NCBI GenBank assembly: GCA_009103225.1
Contig: RHPI01002204.1
Span: forward strand, 124,001-188,000
DNA length: 64,000 bases
Source: Chlorokybus atmophyticus
Taxonomy: Eukaryota > Streptophyta > Chlorokybophyceae > Chlorokybales > Chlorokybaceae
Reading direction: 5' to 3'
A program made the translations under genes and the position numbers. A model generated the notes under the pieces. The model saw only the letters and a list, made by a program, of their open reading frames with translations. It was not told the DNA's origin and did not search any database. Position 1 is the stretch's first letter. The number at the start of each line of letters is the position of its first letter. Positions 39,771 through 50,661 of the stretch are shown here, one piece after another.

Positions 39771-41446
39771 TCAAGCCTCATAGTTCCATGATACAGGAGG
39801 GTAGTCACATCGCATATCCATTGTTTCAAGCATGAGACGCCCTATGCACTCCGCCATTGCGGGAGGAACTGCATTCGCTATGGTAATGGCCGAGGTCATC
39901 CATGGCACTCCCAGCGCTGTTTGCCACGCAGCAATGCCGCCCCTGGTGCTTGGAAGGCCATAGACCGGGTACATTTGCTGTGGCGCGTTTGATGTCACGA
40001 TTGCCTTCTTCGCGCTAGCGGACAGATGCGACGATAGCAGTCTAATTGCCTTGCCCGCGTGCGAGCAGCGTGCTGGTGGGGTAGCTACTACTGGCTGTGT
40101 CTGAAACAGACGGTGTCGGAAAGTTGATAGGCTAAACATCGTGCCACAAAGGGACAGGTTGGGTCTGAATGAGGAAGCTGCTCCTGGCACATTCTCAATC
40201 ACAAACTTGACCTAGCTTGCAAGCAGCAGACATCGGACGAGCGGTATCATATCCTGGTGTCTCCAGGATGTGCCATGTGCCGCCCGTTGAGGTGCCGGGA
40301 TGGCACTTGAATAGGCCTGGCATGATGGACTGGCCCAGATGAGCTCGTACTCGCTCAGCTCTCCTGCACTCAGGGTGCATACATCGCGGTGTATGAAGGG
40401 CAGCGGGTATTTAGAGGAGGGACTTATGTCCATCCTGGTCACGTCAAAGCCTGCGTGGTATAGACCGACACCGGCACCGCCATCGCCGCAGAATAGGTCG
40501 AATGCCCTTGGTCTGCGTGTGCGTCCAAGCTTGTTGTCAAATGGCATGCATGTGGTCAAGGCTGGCCGTGGTGCTGGCCAGGGACTAACAATGATGCCGT
40601 CCGGGCTTACTTTGCGACTAACGTTCTCCCCTCCGACGCGCAGAACATGGCGTGCCCCGTCAACTGATGTGTACGCGAATACGTTGTGCCCTTTGAAGTT
40701 GATGGTTTGTGGTCGATCACCGTCATCGAGTACTATACGGTGCTGCCCTGCAAAGACATTTTCCATTGCACCATGCATATATGGTGCGTCCTCAATCTCG
40801 CACGCCACGAAGCGATGCTGACCTGACGCTTGCTTGAATGATTCTACAACGCCCGCATGCCATTCCCCATCCAGCGGCCAATGCACCATGACATTCACAC
40901 CGATCAGCTGCTCGCATCCCAACTTAACTGCGCAGCCGATGCAGTGCGCTGTCCAACGATCGATGGTCTGCCTCTTATATAGCGGCCAGGGGATGGAACT
41001 GCCAACGCCCACACCGTGGAAGACTGCTCTGAATGCGACAACAGCTTCAACATGCATGAAATAAGCATACGCCCAACATAACATGCAGTGATACGTCGCG
41101 GTCCACTCTGCCGAATTACCTCCATAGCATCCACCACCTGTCCACTAACCACATGTCCTGGTGTTGTCCATGTGAAGAAGCGCATGGGTTCCCCTCGCCA
41201 CTCGAAGCACGAGCGCGAGCACGATTTGCACACGCACTGCACGCAATGGAAAAACTCGGGTTCCTTGCACAGCACTTGGCCGAGGCGGCAGCCAAACACG
41301 TCGACATTGTGTGTGGTGTGATGCCAGCAAGTAGCAGTAAAACCGTGGCACACTGTCTGCACTCGCTGACATTCGGTCAAGTGTGCTCGCGTTTGCTGCC
41401 TACGGCCATTAGCACATACGTACGCATTGCATTGTGGGCACACCAA
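39771..41446 (-). pseudogene. Tudor-like plus phage-type DNA cytosine-5 methyltransferase, one in-frame TAG
   Basis: The core encodes a SAM-dependent cytosine-5 DNA methyltransferase: motif I FDLFCGDGGAGVGLYHAGFD (near 40468-40503), the catalytic loop ASPSCQAYS with Cys codon 40320-40322, motif VI VIENVPGA (40181-40202), then LCGTMFSLSTFRHRLFQ and the C-terminal VPWMTS...AVPPAMAECIGRLML. Order and wording match small phage/prokaryotic C5 methylases rather than plant MET1, CMT or DRM. Upstream in the same frame is a Tudor-like segment (VHWPLDGEWHAGVVESF ... HRIVLDDGD). 41446-41090 adds a Cys-rich N-terminus (CPQC, CVQCVCKSC) in another frame, so an intron or frameshift lies near 41075. A TAG at 40212-40214 splits the catalytic frame; the reading continues exactly in frame after it. 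Motif IV has Ser-Cys where Pro-Cys is usual. Confidence 0.85.
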
Positions 41447-41524
41447 GCATGTCTCCTGGGTGAGGGGGATTCAACTGCTGCCCCCGACATCATGCAAGAA
41501 TCGGCACCACTGCCCATAAACTGA

Positions 41525-41710
41525 GCGAGACTTTAGGGTATGGGCATTAATTTATGGTTTCTAGCTTACAAACCCTAAGTGAGTCACACTTCAAGTGAAG
41601 CACGACTGTACCATGGACGCTATTGCAAACCCATGCATGGTACTACATCAACATGAATGGTACTCCATCTGTTAATGGTACTACAGTACAAGGATACTCG
41701 CATACTACCA
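41525..41710. repeat. ATGGTAC/GTACCAT repeats
   Basis: One GTACCAT and three ATGGTAC copies in 80 bp (about 41610-41690). The same motif recurs at 46550-46705. Confidence 0.55.
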
Positions 41711-42064
41711 CGATCGTAGAGTAATACTGTGCTGTTATTCCATGGAACCCAGAGCGCTGTCCGAGTTTGTTGCTGTCAACCACGCTCTGAACCAGCGAGG
41801 TATGCAAGCCATGCATTGACTCATGCGCCGGGCGGTCATCATACACATGTACAGCCAATGCTGCTGACAACAGCAGATCCCGGGTGCACCCTGCACCATG
41901 CTGCAACTATACATGTACTTACATGGTTCACATGAAGCCAGCACAAAACTACAATACATGCACAATTGTCATCAAGACGGGGGCCAAATCACCGCCGACA
42001 CGTTGGCGTCTTGCATTAAGCGTGGCGACCAAAACGGGTGAGGTTGCTTGCAAAAGGGACACGT
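41711..42064. other. No gene seen
   Basis: Short ORFs only, with no domain or consistent codon pattern. Confidence 0.4.
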
Positions 42065-42521
42065 TGTTGAAGGTATTACATGGGTGATGCTTGTCTCCGG
42101 TCAGCTTGCCCTTTATACAGGAGTCGAGGGTCGAAGGTACCAGGAAGAAGCGCATGGACTCCAGACTTAGCAAGACGGTCGAGTCATGACGGACTCCGGA
42201 CCAGGCTGCTTGGTAGAGCCTTGGGAGAAATCGCGTAGCTTCGTCGATACGTAAGCTTAGCAAGCGTGGCTTAGCTTGTTGGAAAGCACTGGTTGTGAGC
42301 TAGACAGCGTAGCTTACAAAACAGCAATCGGCTGAGTACAGCGCACGCGGTGCTTGCCAATATCGACGTGTGTAGAGACTGGCGGGGTATAAAGCCCAGA
42401 CTTATTGCAATGAAGAAAAGAGGTCACAATGTAGCATGTGTGCGGATGCTATGGCGGCAGTAGCAGTCATGCTCTTGTGTTGATGTTGTTGGCGTGTCAC
42501 TTGCACGTGCGTATGTCAACA
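42065..42521 (+). repeat. Solo family 2 LTR
   Basis: 457 bp, TGTTGAAGG to GTCAACA, flanked by CACGT on both sides (42060-42064 and 42522-42526). It is diverged from the other family 2 LTRs and carries about 40 extra bases after the TATA region, so it is older or from a subfamily. Confidence 0.92.
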
Positions 42522-42719
42522 CACGTTTGTAGATTCTTTAATTTATTTGCCACGGTCTTTTGATGTGCTATGATGCAGACATCGCACATCGCTTTCTTGC
42601 AACAGGGCGTCTCCCCATCCGCTGGGGGGCGTGGCTCTTCAATGCGACAAATCAGCACACATGGTGCACGCGGGTGTGCAAGCTGCCTCTACCATCAAAC
42701 TCTGTTATCACGTTGCAGG

Positions 42720-43273
42720 CGTAGCGACTCCCATCTCAATGGCGCAGCATAACGCTCCACTGCCTGCTCGATCACCTGACGCCCATCTGCCGCCATACAC
42801 CACCTGCTGGTCTTGGTGGTCTCGTCCAGCATGCGTTCATCCAGGCCCTCGATATGGCTGTCGTCACTCGTGTACTCCCCCGCATCGCCATTTTCTTCAA
42901 GCTTCTACAGAATCAGCTCGACGTGCCGTATGACATACAGCCACTGCCAGCCAAAGCATGCCAAGTACAGCTCGAATGGTTTTTCGTGCCACCCAGTATG
43001 TTTGCTCAGGTAGTGGCACACATCTCGACCCGCATCAGTCGACATCGACAGATACATCTGCTGCAGCAGGTCGAAGTTCTGCTCCGCGGATAGCTCTTGC
43101 ACATTGCCGGGTTGCTGCGGCAGCAACAACACCATTATATCGAGGACGGTGAGGGGCAACAACGTACTACGGATGGCCATATTGTGTATGGGTTCCAACC
43201 ACGGCCAATCCCCAGAGGTCTGTTTAGACCGCACGCTCCGCGTTTGCTCCCACTTATTGCATACTTTTGTCAC
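42720..43273 (-). pseudogene. Unknown protein fragment between the OTU and methyltransferase genes
   Basis: On the minus strand the frame reads FDLLQQMYLSMSTDAGRDV, then HTGWHEKPFELYLACFGWQW, VIRHVELIL, then an in-frame TAG at about 42903, and continues KLEENGDAGEYTSDDSHIEGL...ASRW-like text to about 42720. The composition and a single stop in a long readable frame suggest a real but damaged exon. Not recognised. It could belong to the same mobile unit as its neighbours. Confidence 0.45.
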
Positions 43274-43620
43274 TCACCTCGAGGCATGCCGCATGCGGTG
43301 ATGCAGCGCGTTTTGGGCGTATTATAGGGCAATAAACTCATTTGCACTACGAGTCAGCCCCTCAAAGCGTCTGCGCGTCGTTGCTTTAAGCTTAGGTTTC
43401 TCGTGCCGCACCGGCTGTCTCTCTGGACGATGCTAAGCAGCCACTTGATGCGGTAAACCCGCTTGTGCCTACTCAGGACACACAGTCAGCCCAAGTGAGG
43501 CTTCAAGGCGCTGTGCTTTTCTAACGTTGTAACGATGCCTCACCTTTCCTTTTTTGGTCCCGTCAGCGTCCTTTGTTCCAACAACCTTCTTATTCTTTTT
43601 TTTTTGTCAACCTGCACATT
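43274..43620. other. Spacer, no gene seen
   Basis: Contains a T-rich run at 43580-43605. Nothing codes convincingly. Confidence 0.4.
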
Positions 43621-45527
43621 CTAGCATTTACTTTCCGTGGCACTGTCACTCAGAGGAGGTAAGGCGTTATCTTCTTGCTCCACAGCCTTGCGCTTGTTGG
43701 TTGCCTCCCGTTCCTCCACGACCTCATGTTGCTTCATGAGGTTAAGCATGAAGCCTTTGTCTTTTAGCGCAGCTTTCAAGACACCTCGATCAATCTCTTT
43801 ACCAACAAGACAGGCTAGGAGCAATGTGGCAAGCTTGGAGGGAGAGGGCGAGCTACAGCTGCTTCTTGATGAAGATGCCTTCGGATGGTCAGAGTGCGGT
43901 GGCAAGTGAGTCTCCGCGGCAGGAAGGGAGGGTGCTGAATTGTTACTGCGAGCATATGGTTGTGGTTGAGGGGAGGCAGGATGTGCAGAACACTCGGCTA
44001 CTTCGTACCTAGCACACGAAGTCGAGGCCTGAGGCGGTGGCGCAGCACTCAGGGTCACAGCCGGTGGTAGTGGGGAATTGGCAACACCGTTCCGCCACTC
44101 TCTCATTATATCTGTTACCTCCGGTGGCACTTCATGCATAGGCCACGACCATTGTTTGGTGCTTGCAGGCCTGAGGAGCCAAAAGTGTGCTTCTGGCTCA
44201 TGAGGAGTAGTGTTGCCCACCGACAGGACTGAGTTGGGGGCTTTTTTTATTTCCAACCCAAAGTGCGCTGCCGGGCCGTGGCACCCACTCCCCATGCTCG
44301 CGCTGAACGGTCACGCAGCCAATCAACAAGCCCAGCTTGTTGGCAAACATGGTCATCTGCAGGTGCTCGACGTACACATCTTTTCTCCGCACGATCTGTC
44401 GCTCCTTGGTCATGGCTATGTCAATGTTGCAACCGACATCAGCAAACATGGTCGCAGGCAGTTTATCGTAATACTGCGCCATTTCTCTCGCGGCACCAGT
44501 GGCTCTGCAGAAGTCTAAGATTCTGCTCGCCACGCCTGCATCGACAGCCTTAGCGGTGATTTTGCGGAGAGTGTCCCCCCTGCCGTCGTCGTTCATGGTG
44601 TCCAGCATAACCCAAAATCTGCTCGAGCTGGGGCACTTGTGATAATCGAGGACACTTTGCGCTATGGATGGCCTGGCGCGAAATACACAATGGTAGAAGC
44701 AATTACCATCCGTTGGCGCATTGAAGTGGTCCCATGAGGCGAGCTGGCCACCTAGCATGACTGATGGCCGTATGCGGGTTGCGGCCAGCTCCTCTGATGA
44801 CTCGCTGGCAGGTGGTAACCCCTGCTGCATGCGCATACAGCACTCAAATGGTGTGTCCAACCGTGGATGGCAAGAGTCACAGTGATTGATTAAGTACCTG
44901 AGTTTGGGGCAGACTGCCGGCTTCAACTTGCAGCGGGTGGGGTAAGGTAGGTGCAGAAGCCACATCGGTTGTTGCATTGTGCTGTGGTCTCACCGGTGGC
45001 GGCAAGAAGGATTGTTGCCCCGCACTCACCGGTGCTGCTCGTGGAGGAGATGGCAGTGCATGAAGGACTGGTGCCGCGGAAAGTGGTTGCGCTCTGGCTG
45101 CAAGGGGAGCAGGAGCGGCAGGTGAGACCACTTGTGCATGCAGCAAGGGGGGCTGTATACAGGACCCAGAATAAGATGGCTCACAATGTTGCAAAGGACG
45201 AATATAAGCCTATGCAGTGCCTGACGCATTGTTACCAAGGCACGAGCATAGAAGACAGCGACTTACCTCAATGGCCCGTGGGCTGCATGGAGCAGGGGAG
45301 GCCATGGGGGCTGACAAGGTGGTCTTGGGTGCACTCTCACCGCCACCCTCGATCGCAGACTCGTCACGAAGCTCGTGAGCCATGGGCACATCATGCGCCA
45401 CTGCCCCAATGGACATGTCGGGATTCAACAGGCCAACATGCATGTTAAACTGATGCTGCATTGTCGCCGCGCCCATCAGCAAGTGGAATTGAAGGACCAG
45501 TTGATGGGATTGAATCAAGGCTTGCAT
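43621..45527 (-). pseudogene. OTU-type cysteine protease gene (spliced, frameshifted)
   Basis: The core encodes WDHFNAPTDGNCFYHCVF: the DGNC motif with catalytic Cys (codon 44699-44701) of OTU deubiquitinases, followed by a helical domain, RRKDVYVEHLQMTMFANKLG, and the C-terminal PEAHFWLL with the expected catalytic His. The two halves are in different frames, overlapping at 44198-44295 beside a T-run (44236-44242), so one indel separates Cys from His. Upstream, 44900-45527 encodes a Pro/Ala-rich region in two exon-like pieces with a donor at about 45266. Downstream is a Ser/Pro-rich tail and a Lys/Glu helix to the TGA at 43621. OTU proteases cleave ubiquitin chains and occur in both hosts and mobile elements. 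Confidence 0.72.
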
Positions 45528-45539
45528 TGGAGCTCCACC

Positions 45540-46010
45540 AAGACCTAGTGCACTGTGGTGCTGTCAACCAATCACATGTGGGTTAGCTGCACGCTTGCGA
45601 CACTGCAATTGCAATAGTCAACTGCGTCACACCGTCATCAGTTGGTTGCTTCGAAAAGTCACCTGCGGCATTGCTGGTTGATGCACGAATGATTGCATGG
45701 ACTGCGTCATTGCTGGTTACTGCACTATTGGTTGAATGCCGGACGAATGGCCACGCGCTCCTGTGCTCAAACCCAGCCTACTTTGTGCGGCACGCGCGCG
45801 CGACTTCGCACGCTCACGCACATCCTAGCATGCAAAGGTAGGCATGCATTTGAGGTGCATGTAGTCAACATGCACAGCGAGATTGGCAACAACATACCGC
45901 CGCCCAGCTCTGTCTATCTGCTTTGGCTTCCGCAATGTCGGCTTGACTGTAGGGTGGGTATGGGTGAATAGTGGAGGCCTGCAGCCACGCTACATGTATC
46001 ACATGGACTG
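45540..46010. other. Spacer or intron, no gene seen
   Basis: Short ORFs only. It probably separates exons of the minus-strand OTU gene and the zinc-finger piece. Confidence 0.35.
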
Positions 46011-46012
46011 CG

Positions 46013-46476
46013 CTAAAAAACAAATTGCTCTTGCAAGGAAATGCATGTGACTATAATGCGTACCTCTGCATTCCTTTGTGCTTGTTCCCACAGCCGCAAT
46101 TGGTCCCGCATGGTTGTGACAAGGGGCTCCAAAGACTGCAGCTCATAATCCACTCCTTGTTGCAGAGAGCGAGCCACCAAGCAGCTCTCTGTGTGAAGAT
46201 GGTCCTTAATGGCTTGCCTGCTGGTTTGTCCAATGTTGGTGATGCATGTTGGACAGCCCCATTGCTGACGCCTTCCATGATCCATAACGTGGCGCCCGGT
46301 AGTAGCTGGCTTCGCTGCTTAAAATCGTACGACCACAACCTCTCGCAAGATGTGCCACGCCGCCGCCGCCGCCGCCGCCTCCTCCGACTCCTGGTCCTCC
46401 GCCTCCTAGTCGAACCTAGGCCCACTATGCCTGACATTCGACCCGTCATCGACCTGGTGCCCCTGCGTGCCATCAT
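46013..46476 (-). pseudogene. Arg-rich, C2HC zinc-finger exon
   Basis: The first frame (from 46476) has a run of about ten Arg (46355-46385), then LWSYDFKQRSQLLPGATLWIMEG. After a frame change near 46270 the text is WGCPTCITNIGQTSR...HLHTESC, a CX2C...HX4C zinc-finger pattern, then a Leu/Gln helix (YELQSLEPLVTTMRDQLRLWEQAQ). It may be the N-terminus of the OTU protein. DNA binding is an inference. Confidence 0.45.
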
Positions 46477-46534
46477 TTGGCCATCAATGAAGCGTGTTTG
46501 GGTGAGTGCACGCTAACTCCCATTTGGGGTAATC

Positions 46535-46705
46535 GAGCAATGCCTCTGTCGTACCATGGATGGTACGACAAAGCCATTGTACGGCAATGGCTGGGGTTGG
46601 ACGAGAGATGCCTCAGTCGTACCATACATGTTACGACACAAACATTGTTACCAATGGTTGTACGAAGCATGGATGGCACGAATGCATAAGTCGTACCATC
46701 AACCA
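46535..46705. promoter_or_regulatory. Palindromic GTCGTACCAT cluster in a divergent spacer
   Basis: An inverted pair GTCGTACCAT / ATGGTACGAC with a 2-base loop lies at about 46547-46568. Degenerate copies lie at about 46617-46638 and 46660-46700. It sits between the minus-strand zinc-finger exon (start 46476) and the plus-strand gene (start 46882). Confidence 0.45.
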
Positions 46706-46881
46706 TAGGAGCAAGGACGCACTACAAGTGTGACTCTAGTGCGGGACTTTAGACGTTCAAAACCGCCTCATTTTCGTCTTCGCGCCTCGTACATTCGGGC
46801 GGGCCAACCGGCGGCGGCAGCGTTGGAGGCGGCAGCGCCACTATCAGCTAAACAAGCGGCACCCGACTATCAGTTGAAGAG

Positions 46882-48723
46882 ATGCCTCGTGGTCCGTCCG
46901 TAGGCGCACCTCGTCGTGGAGGTCGGCGCCAGTTGTCCACATTGCCCCCAGGGTTCAACCAGGCAACCGTCGCTAACCAATCGCAGCAAGAACCCGCGCT
47001 AACGCCCAGCACATCACAACAACTCCACCTGACACCGCAGTGGAAAGGGCAAGCTAGACTGCATGCGTTCTTGATGCACTGTGCACGTTGCTTCTTGCTC
47101 AACTTGTAACTTGGATGCTTGCTTCTTTCATGACTGGCATAGTGACTCACTGCATGCGTTCTGGATACACAGCGCACGCTGTTTTACTTTTTCTCAACTG
47201 TGAAGGTTGCATCTTTCATGGCTGGCAGCATGACTCATGTGGTTGTGCTTGCAGAGGGTCGATTGGAACCCCCAACCCAAACGCATTTGGCCGTGACGTG
47301 GCAACCTCGGCCGTCAGCAACCCTTCCCCAAGCAAGTGGAAGATTGGCAACGAGGTAAGCACTGTGTGACACTGTGACACTGTGTGTATGTGTGTAACGG
47401 ATTGTTCGTCTGTGGACAGCATTTGCGAGATGCCGTCGTTAAAATCATAAACGGCCACTGGGTAGAGAGCCACGTTTATCCCAAGGATGACACTATTCGT
47501 AACGTCATGTGTCAGGTGCTGTGAATGCTTCATGACCGCACTGCACCGTGACACTGACCAACCTGCCCGTGACAGGTAGTTGGCTTCGAGCATGACGACG
47601 AGGCCGATGCGGCCAAGTTCTATGAGGTGTACTGGACTCCTAAGGAACACCCTTCCACCGGAGTGTCGCCTTGAAGAAACCTACGCAGGTCCGGTCTGTG
47701 AACGTCACCAAGATCAAGCATGTCCTTGAGAAAGAGTACAAGTGGACACTGTTTAGTAGCAACAAGCGCAAGTGAGTTGGGTCCCTCACCACCATGTCTG
47801 CTATGCAACACTACCTTCTTACTCAGCCTCCATACACACGTACGCATCTCGCCTATTGTAACCGATTCAATCAGGCACATCGACGCCCTAATGGACCCCG
47901 AGACCCGACAAGCCCAGATGCGCAACGCGCTCCCAAGTAAGTCACAGGCACTAATCTAGCCTGGTGCAGGCTCAACTTGAACTATCTATATCATGACTAA
48001 TGCCTTGTTGGTATGACTGTCGCAGACAAGTCATAACGGAGATTTGAAGTGACCGACAATGCAGACCCGGAGCGGAGGAGATACATCCATGAATGGGGCA
48101 ATCCCATAATCTGGCAAATGATCGTGCAATGCGGGTCTTACGCCGTCACTACACCTAGTCGCCGGCAGCTGACAGTCAACCACCTCGCATACCTGTTGCT
48201 TACGATGAGCACTCTGAACTCCATCATTAGCAATCTAAGAATGCTGTTTTTCCAAACTACAGGCTTGCAGACGCGCTGCAGTGAATAGTGGCTTTTGATG
48301 CCACTAAGACATGCATGTAAACTACGCAGGTGGAGCGCATCCTAAAGGGCAAGAATGGAGACCCTCTCCTAGCAGCCAGCCAGCATCGACACACATGAAG
48401 AGTACCTCAGCGAAATCAACACCATGATCATGTAAATAAAGCGGGAGATGAGGCAACGGTACGCAGCCCTCCAGCCGTTCACCCTTGTGAAACGCCGCAC
48501 TGAATCTTGTGTCGAATATCTGAAAGATCTCAATCGGCGCCGGCCGCAAGAGACAGCAGCTCGTGATCCGCTCACTGAGGCAGAAGCGGCATTTGATTGG
48601 CTGGCACAACCGTTTGAGGAGGAAGAGCAAGCTCCGGCGTCTCCTCCACAAGCCCCAGCGCGTGGTGCTTTGTTCCATGATGACGAGCAAAGCGATGATG
48701 GAGAGGAGCTGTGGCGCAGTTGA
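46882..48723 (+). pseudogene. Spliced gene of unknown function
   Basis: Start MPRGPSVGAPRRGGRRQLS at 46882, a basic disordered N-terminus. Exon-like blocks with GT-AG edges: about 47255-47353 (NAFGRDVATSAVSNPSPSKWKIGNE), 47420-47514 (HLRDAVVKIINGHWVESHVYPKDDTIRN), 47578-47670 (VVGFEHDDEADAAKFYEVYWTPKEHP), 47690-47774, 47873-47938, 48030-48155 (DNADPERRRYIHEWGNPIIWQMI), and a last one to 48723 ending in an acidic tail FHDDEQSDDGEELWRS. A TAA near 48433 and others within blocks suggest damage or wrong exon limits. Not recognised. Divergent from the OTU set, perhaps the same element. Confidence 0.45.
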
Positions 48724-49061
48724 TAGTCCGTTTAGCTGGTAGTGTACATAGCTACAAGGCTCTTGTGACTGAGTGTTGTGCATCTTAAACCAGCTAAGTC
48801 AATCGTCATTATGCTCATGCATGTCATACTTGCATCCCTATGATATACAACAGAACTGCATTCAAGTCACATAATCGAACTACAAGCCTTGACAAGTAAC
48901 TGAGAGACACTGTACACATTTCAGGTACATGTACACAGCACATGCACATAACAATGCTGGCAGTCATTGACAGTCGCGTGTAGTCAAGTTATGCAAATAC
49001 ATATGACGACAGTTAGGCATTAGTCACCTTCAGTTGTTAAAGAGTGCCTTATTTGGTCGAT
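48724..49061. other. No gene seen
   Basis: AT-richer non-coding sequence leading into the minisatellite. Confidence 0.4.
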
Positions 49062-49400
49062 AATTACCTAGTTGGTGCTTGTAAATTAGGCTTAGTCGCC
49101 TGCGCTGGACTGGTGTGTAACCTGCAGGTGCCTGTCACATAGGCTGAGTCACCTAAGTAAGACTGATGTGTAATTTGCAAGTGCCGGCTAATTAGGTGTA
49201 GTCACCTGCTAAGACCTGATGTGTAACTTACAGGTGCCCGTTGATTGCTTGTAGTCACCTACTATGGCCTGATGTGTAACTAACAGGTGCCTGTTAATTA
49301 CATAAAGTCACCTTGCAAGGCCTGATAAGTAACTAACAGGCGCCTGTTAATTAGGCATAGTCAACTAATAAAGACTAAATTGTAACGAAAAGGGCCTGAT
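49062..49400. repeat. 53-bp minisatellite, about six units
   Basis: GTGTAAC(T)...ACAGGTGCCTG...TAGTCACCT recurs with starts at about 49115, 49168, 49221, 49274 and 49327, an exact 53-bp spacing, with degraded units on both sides. Confidence 0.93.
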
Positions 49401-50660
49401 AGTAACGGAAGTTACTATTAAGACCCTGTATCGAGATTACAGGTGGACTGAGCCACGACAGTATAAATTAGTATCCTCAGGTGCACGGCCGTTGCCAATA
49501 TTTGATCGGCCGGCAGGGAAAACATATTGCGACGATGCGTCTTTAATGAGTGAGTCACTCATATAACATCAAATGTAATACACTCTCTTCCTCTACCATT
49601 TGTGTGTTGCTCTCCTTCTCACCTGCACATGTTGACAATGTTGCCATAACAACAGTAACAACAACTGTACATCAAGTACCCTTCCAGCTCAAAGCTTTAA
49701 ACGTGTTTTTGCAAATGCATATTTTATGTGCATGCCCAATATAGTGTGTAGACGTTCATAATGCCTGGCAGCTTGTTTGAGAAAATGCGGGTTGCAATAA
49801 CACTCAGCTGGCCAATTACGGTACTGCATTAGATAGTTGTTTTAAGGCAATGTAGACAACTGCTATCATAAATATAAGCCTCCACATTTCAAACCCTTTT
49901 TGAAAGGCACCCCTTACAATGCAAACATTTATGAAAATATACTCGTTGAGCTGATCGGCACACGAGCATGACTTGAAAATTTTAACATGTTTAAAAGTAC
50001 GCAACCTGCGCAATCATTGCGCAATGGCATATGATGTGCTATAGTGTTATCACTTAAACAACAACCCAAACTTGGTAACGTGTGCGCAAGTAAATATAAC
50101 ATGTGTTTGTTAGCATGCATTAACGCTATTGCAAGGTTGGCGACCATGATATGCTTAATTTAGCATGAGTCATCTCATGATTACCCACTGGGTCATGTTC
50201 TGCAGTCGTATTAAGACGTGGAAAATGTGAAGGTGCTACATAATTACCATTCATCCAAACGTTAATGTTCTTGTGAGGACCTTCACATTCCCGTTTCAAT
50301 CATATGGCACAACTATACATCAATTCAACGCAGCTTTTAGGTTCGTTGCGAAAAAAGTCCAACTTTTACTATTGTTTTTGTAATACAAGGTACATCAATA
50401 GTACTACTGTTGCCATCTTAGTGTTAATCATGCATCAAACGCTGGCTGACAAACTCCGACAACTCATTATTATGCATAATATTCAAAAGCGGTAAAGGCG
50501 AGAACGCCACTTTCTTTCGTGATGAAGGCAAAAAGATCGGGGATAAAGTTGCTGAATTGGTAAGTCTCATCAGGTATAATGTAAAAGTCATATTGGACGT
50601 GCTGTGACAATTACGAGCGGGTGATACAAGATTATCCTTATTGTGACCTTACTCATCCTC
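49401..50660. other. AT-rich intergenic DNA, no gene seen
   Basis: Only short unsupported ORFs. No repeats, tRNA or promoter elements recognised. Confidence 0.45.
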
Positions 50661-50661
50661 C

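Noticed and set aside
41530-41580. TTTAGGG and AACCCTAA text suggesting a telomere-like repeat
   Set aside because: Single copies only, not in tandem.
45971-46516. 181-codon plus-strand ORF with an Arg/Leu-rich run
   Set aside because: It lies opposite the zinc-finger exon, whose CX2C...HX4C pattern is more convincing; the Arg/Leu run is the complement of a CGC repeat.
49062-49400. CRISPR array
   Set aside because: Units are contiguous without unique spacers, in eukaryotic DNA.
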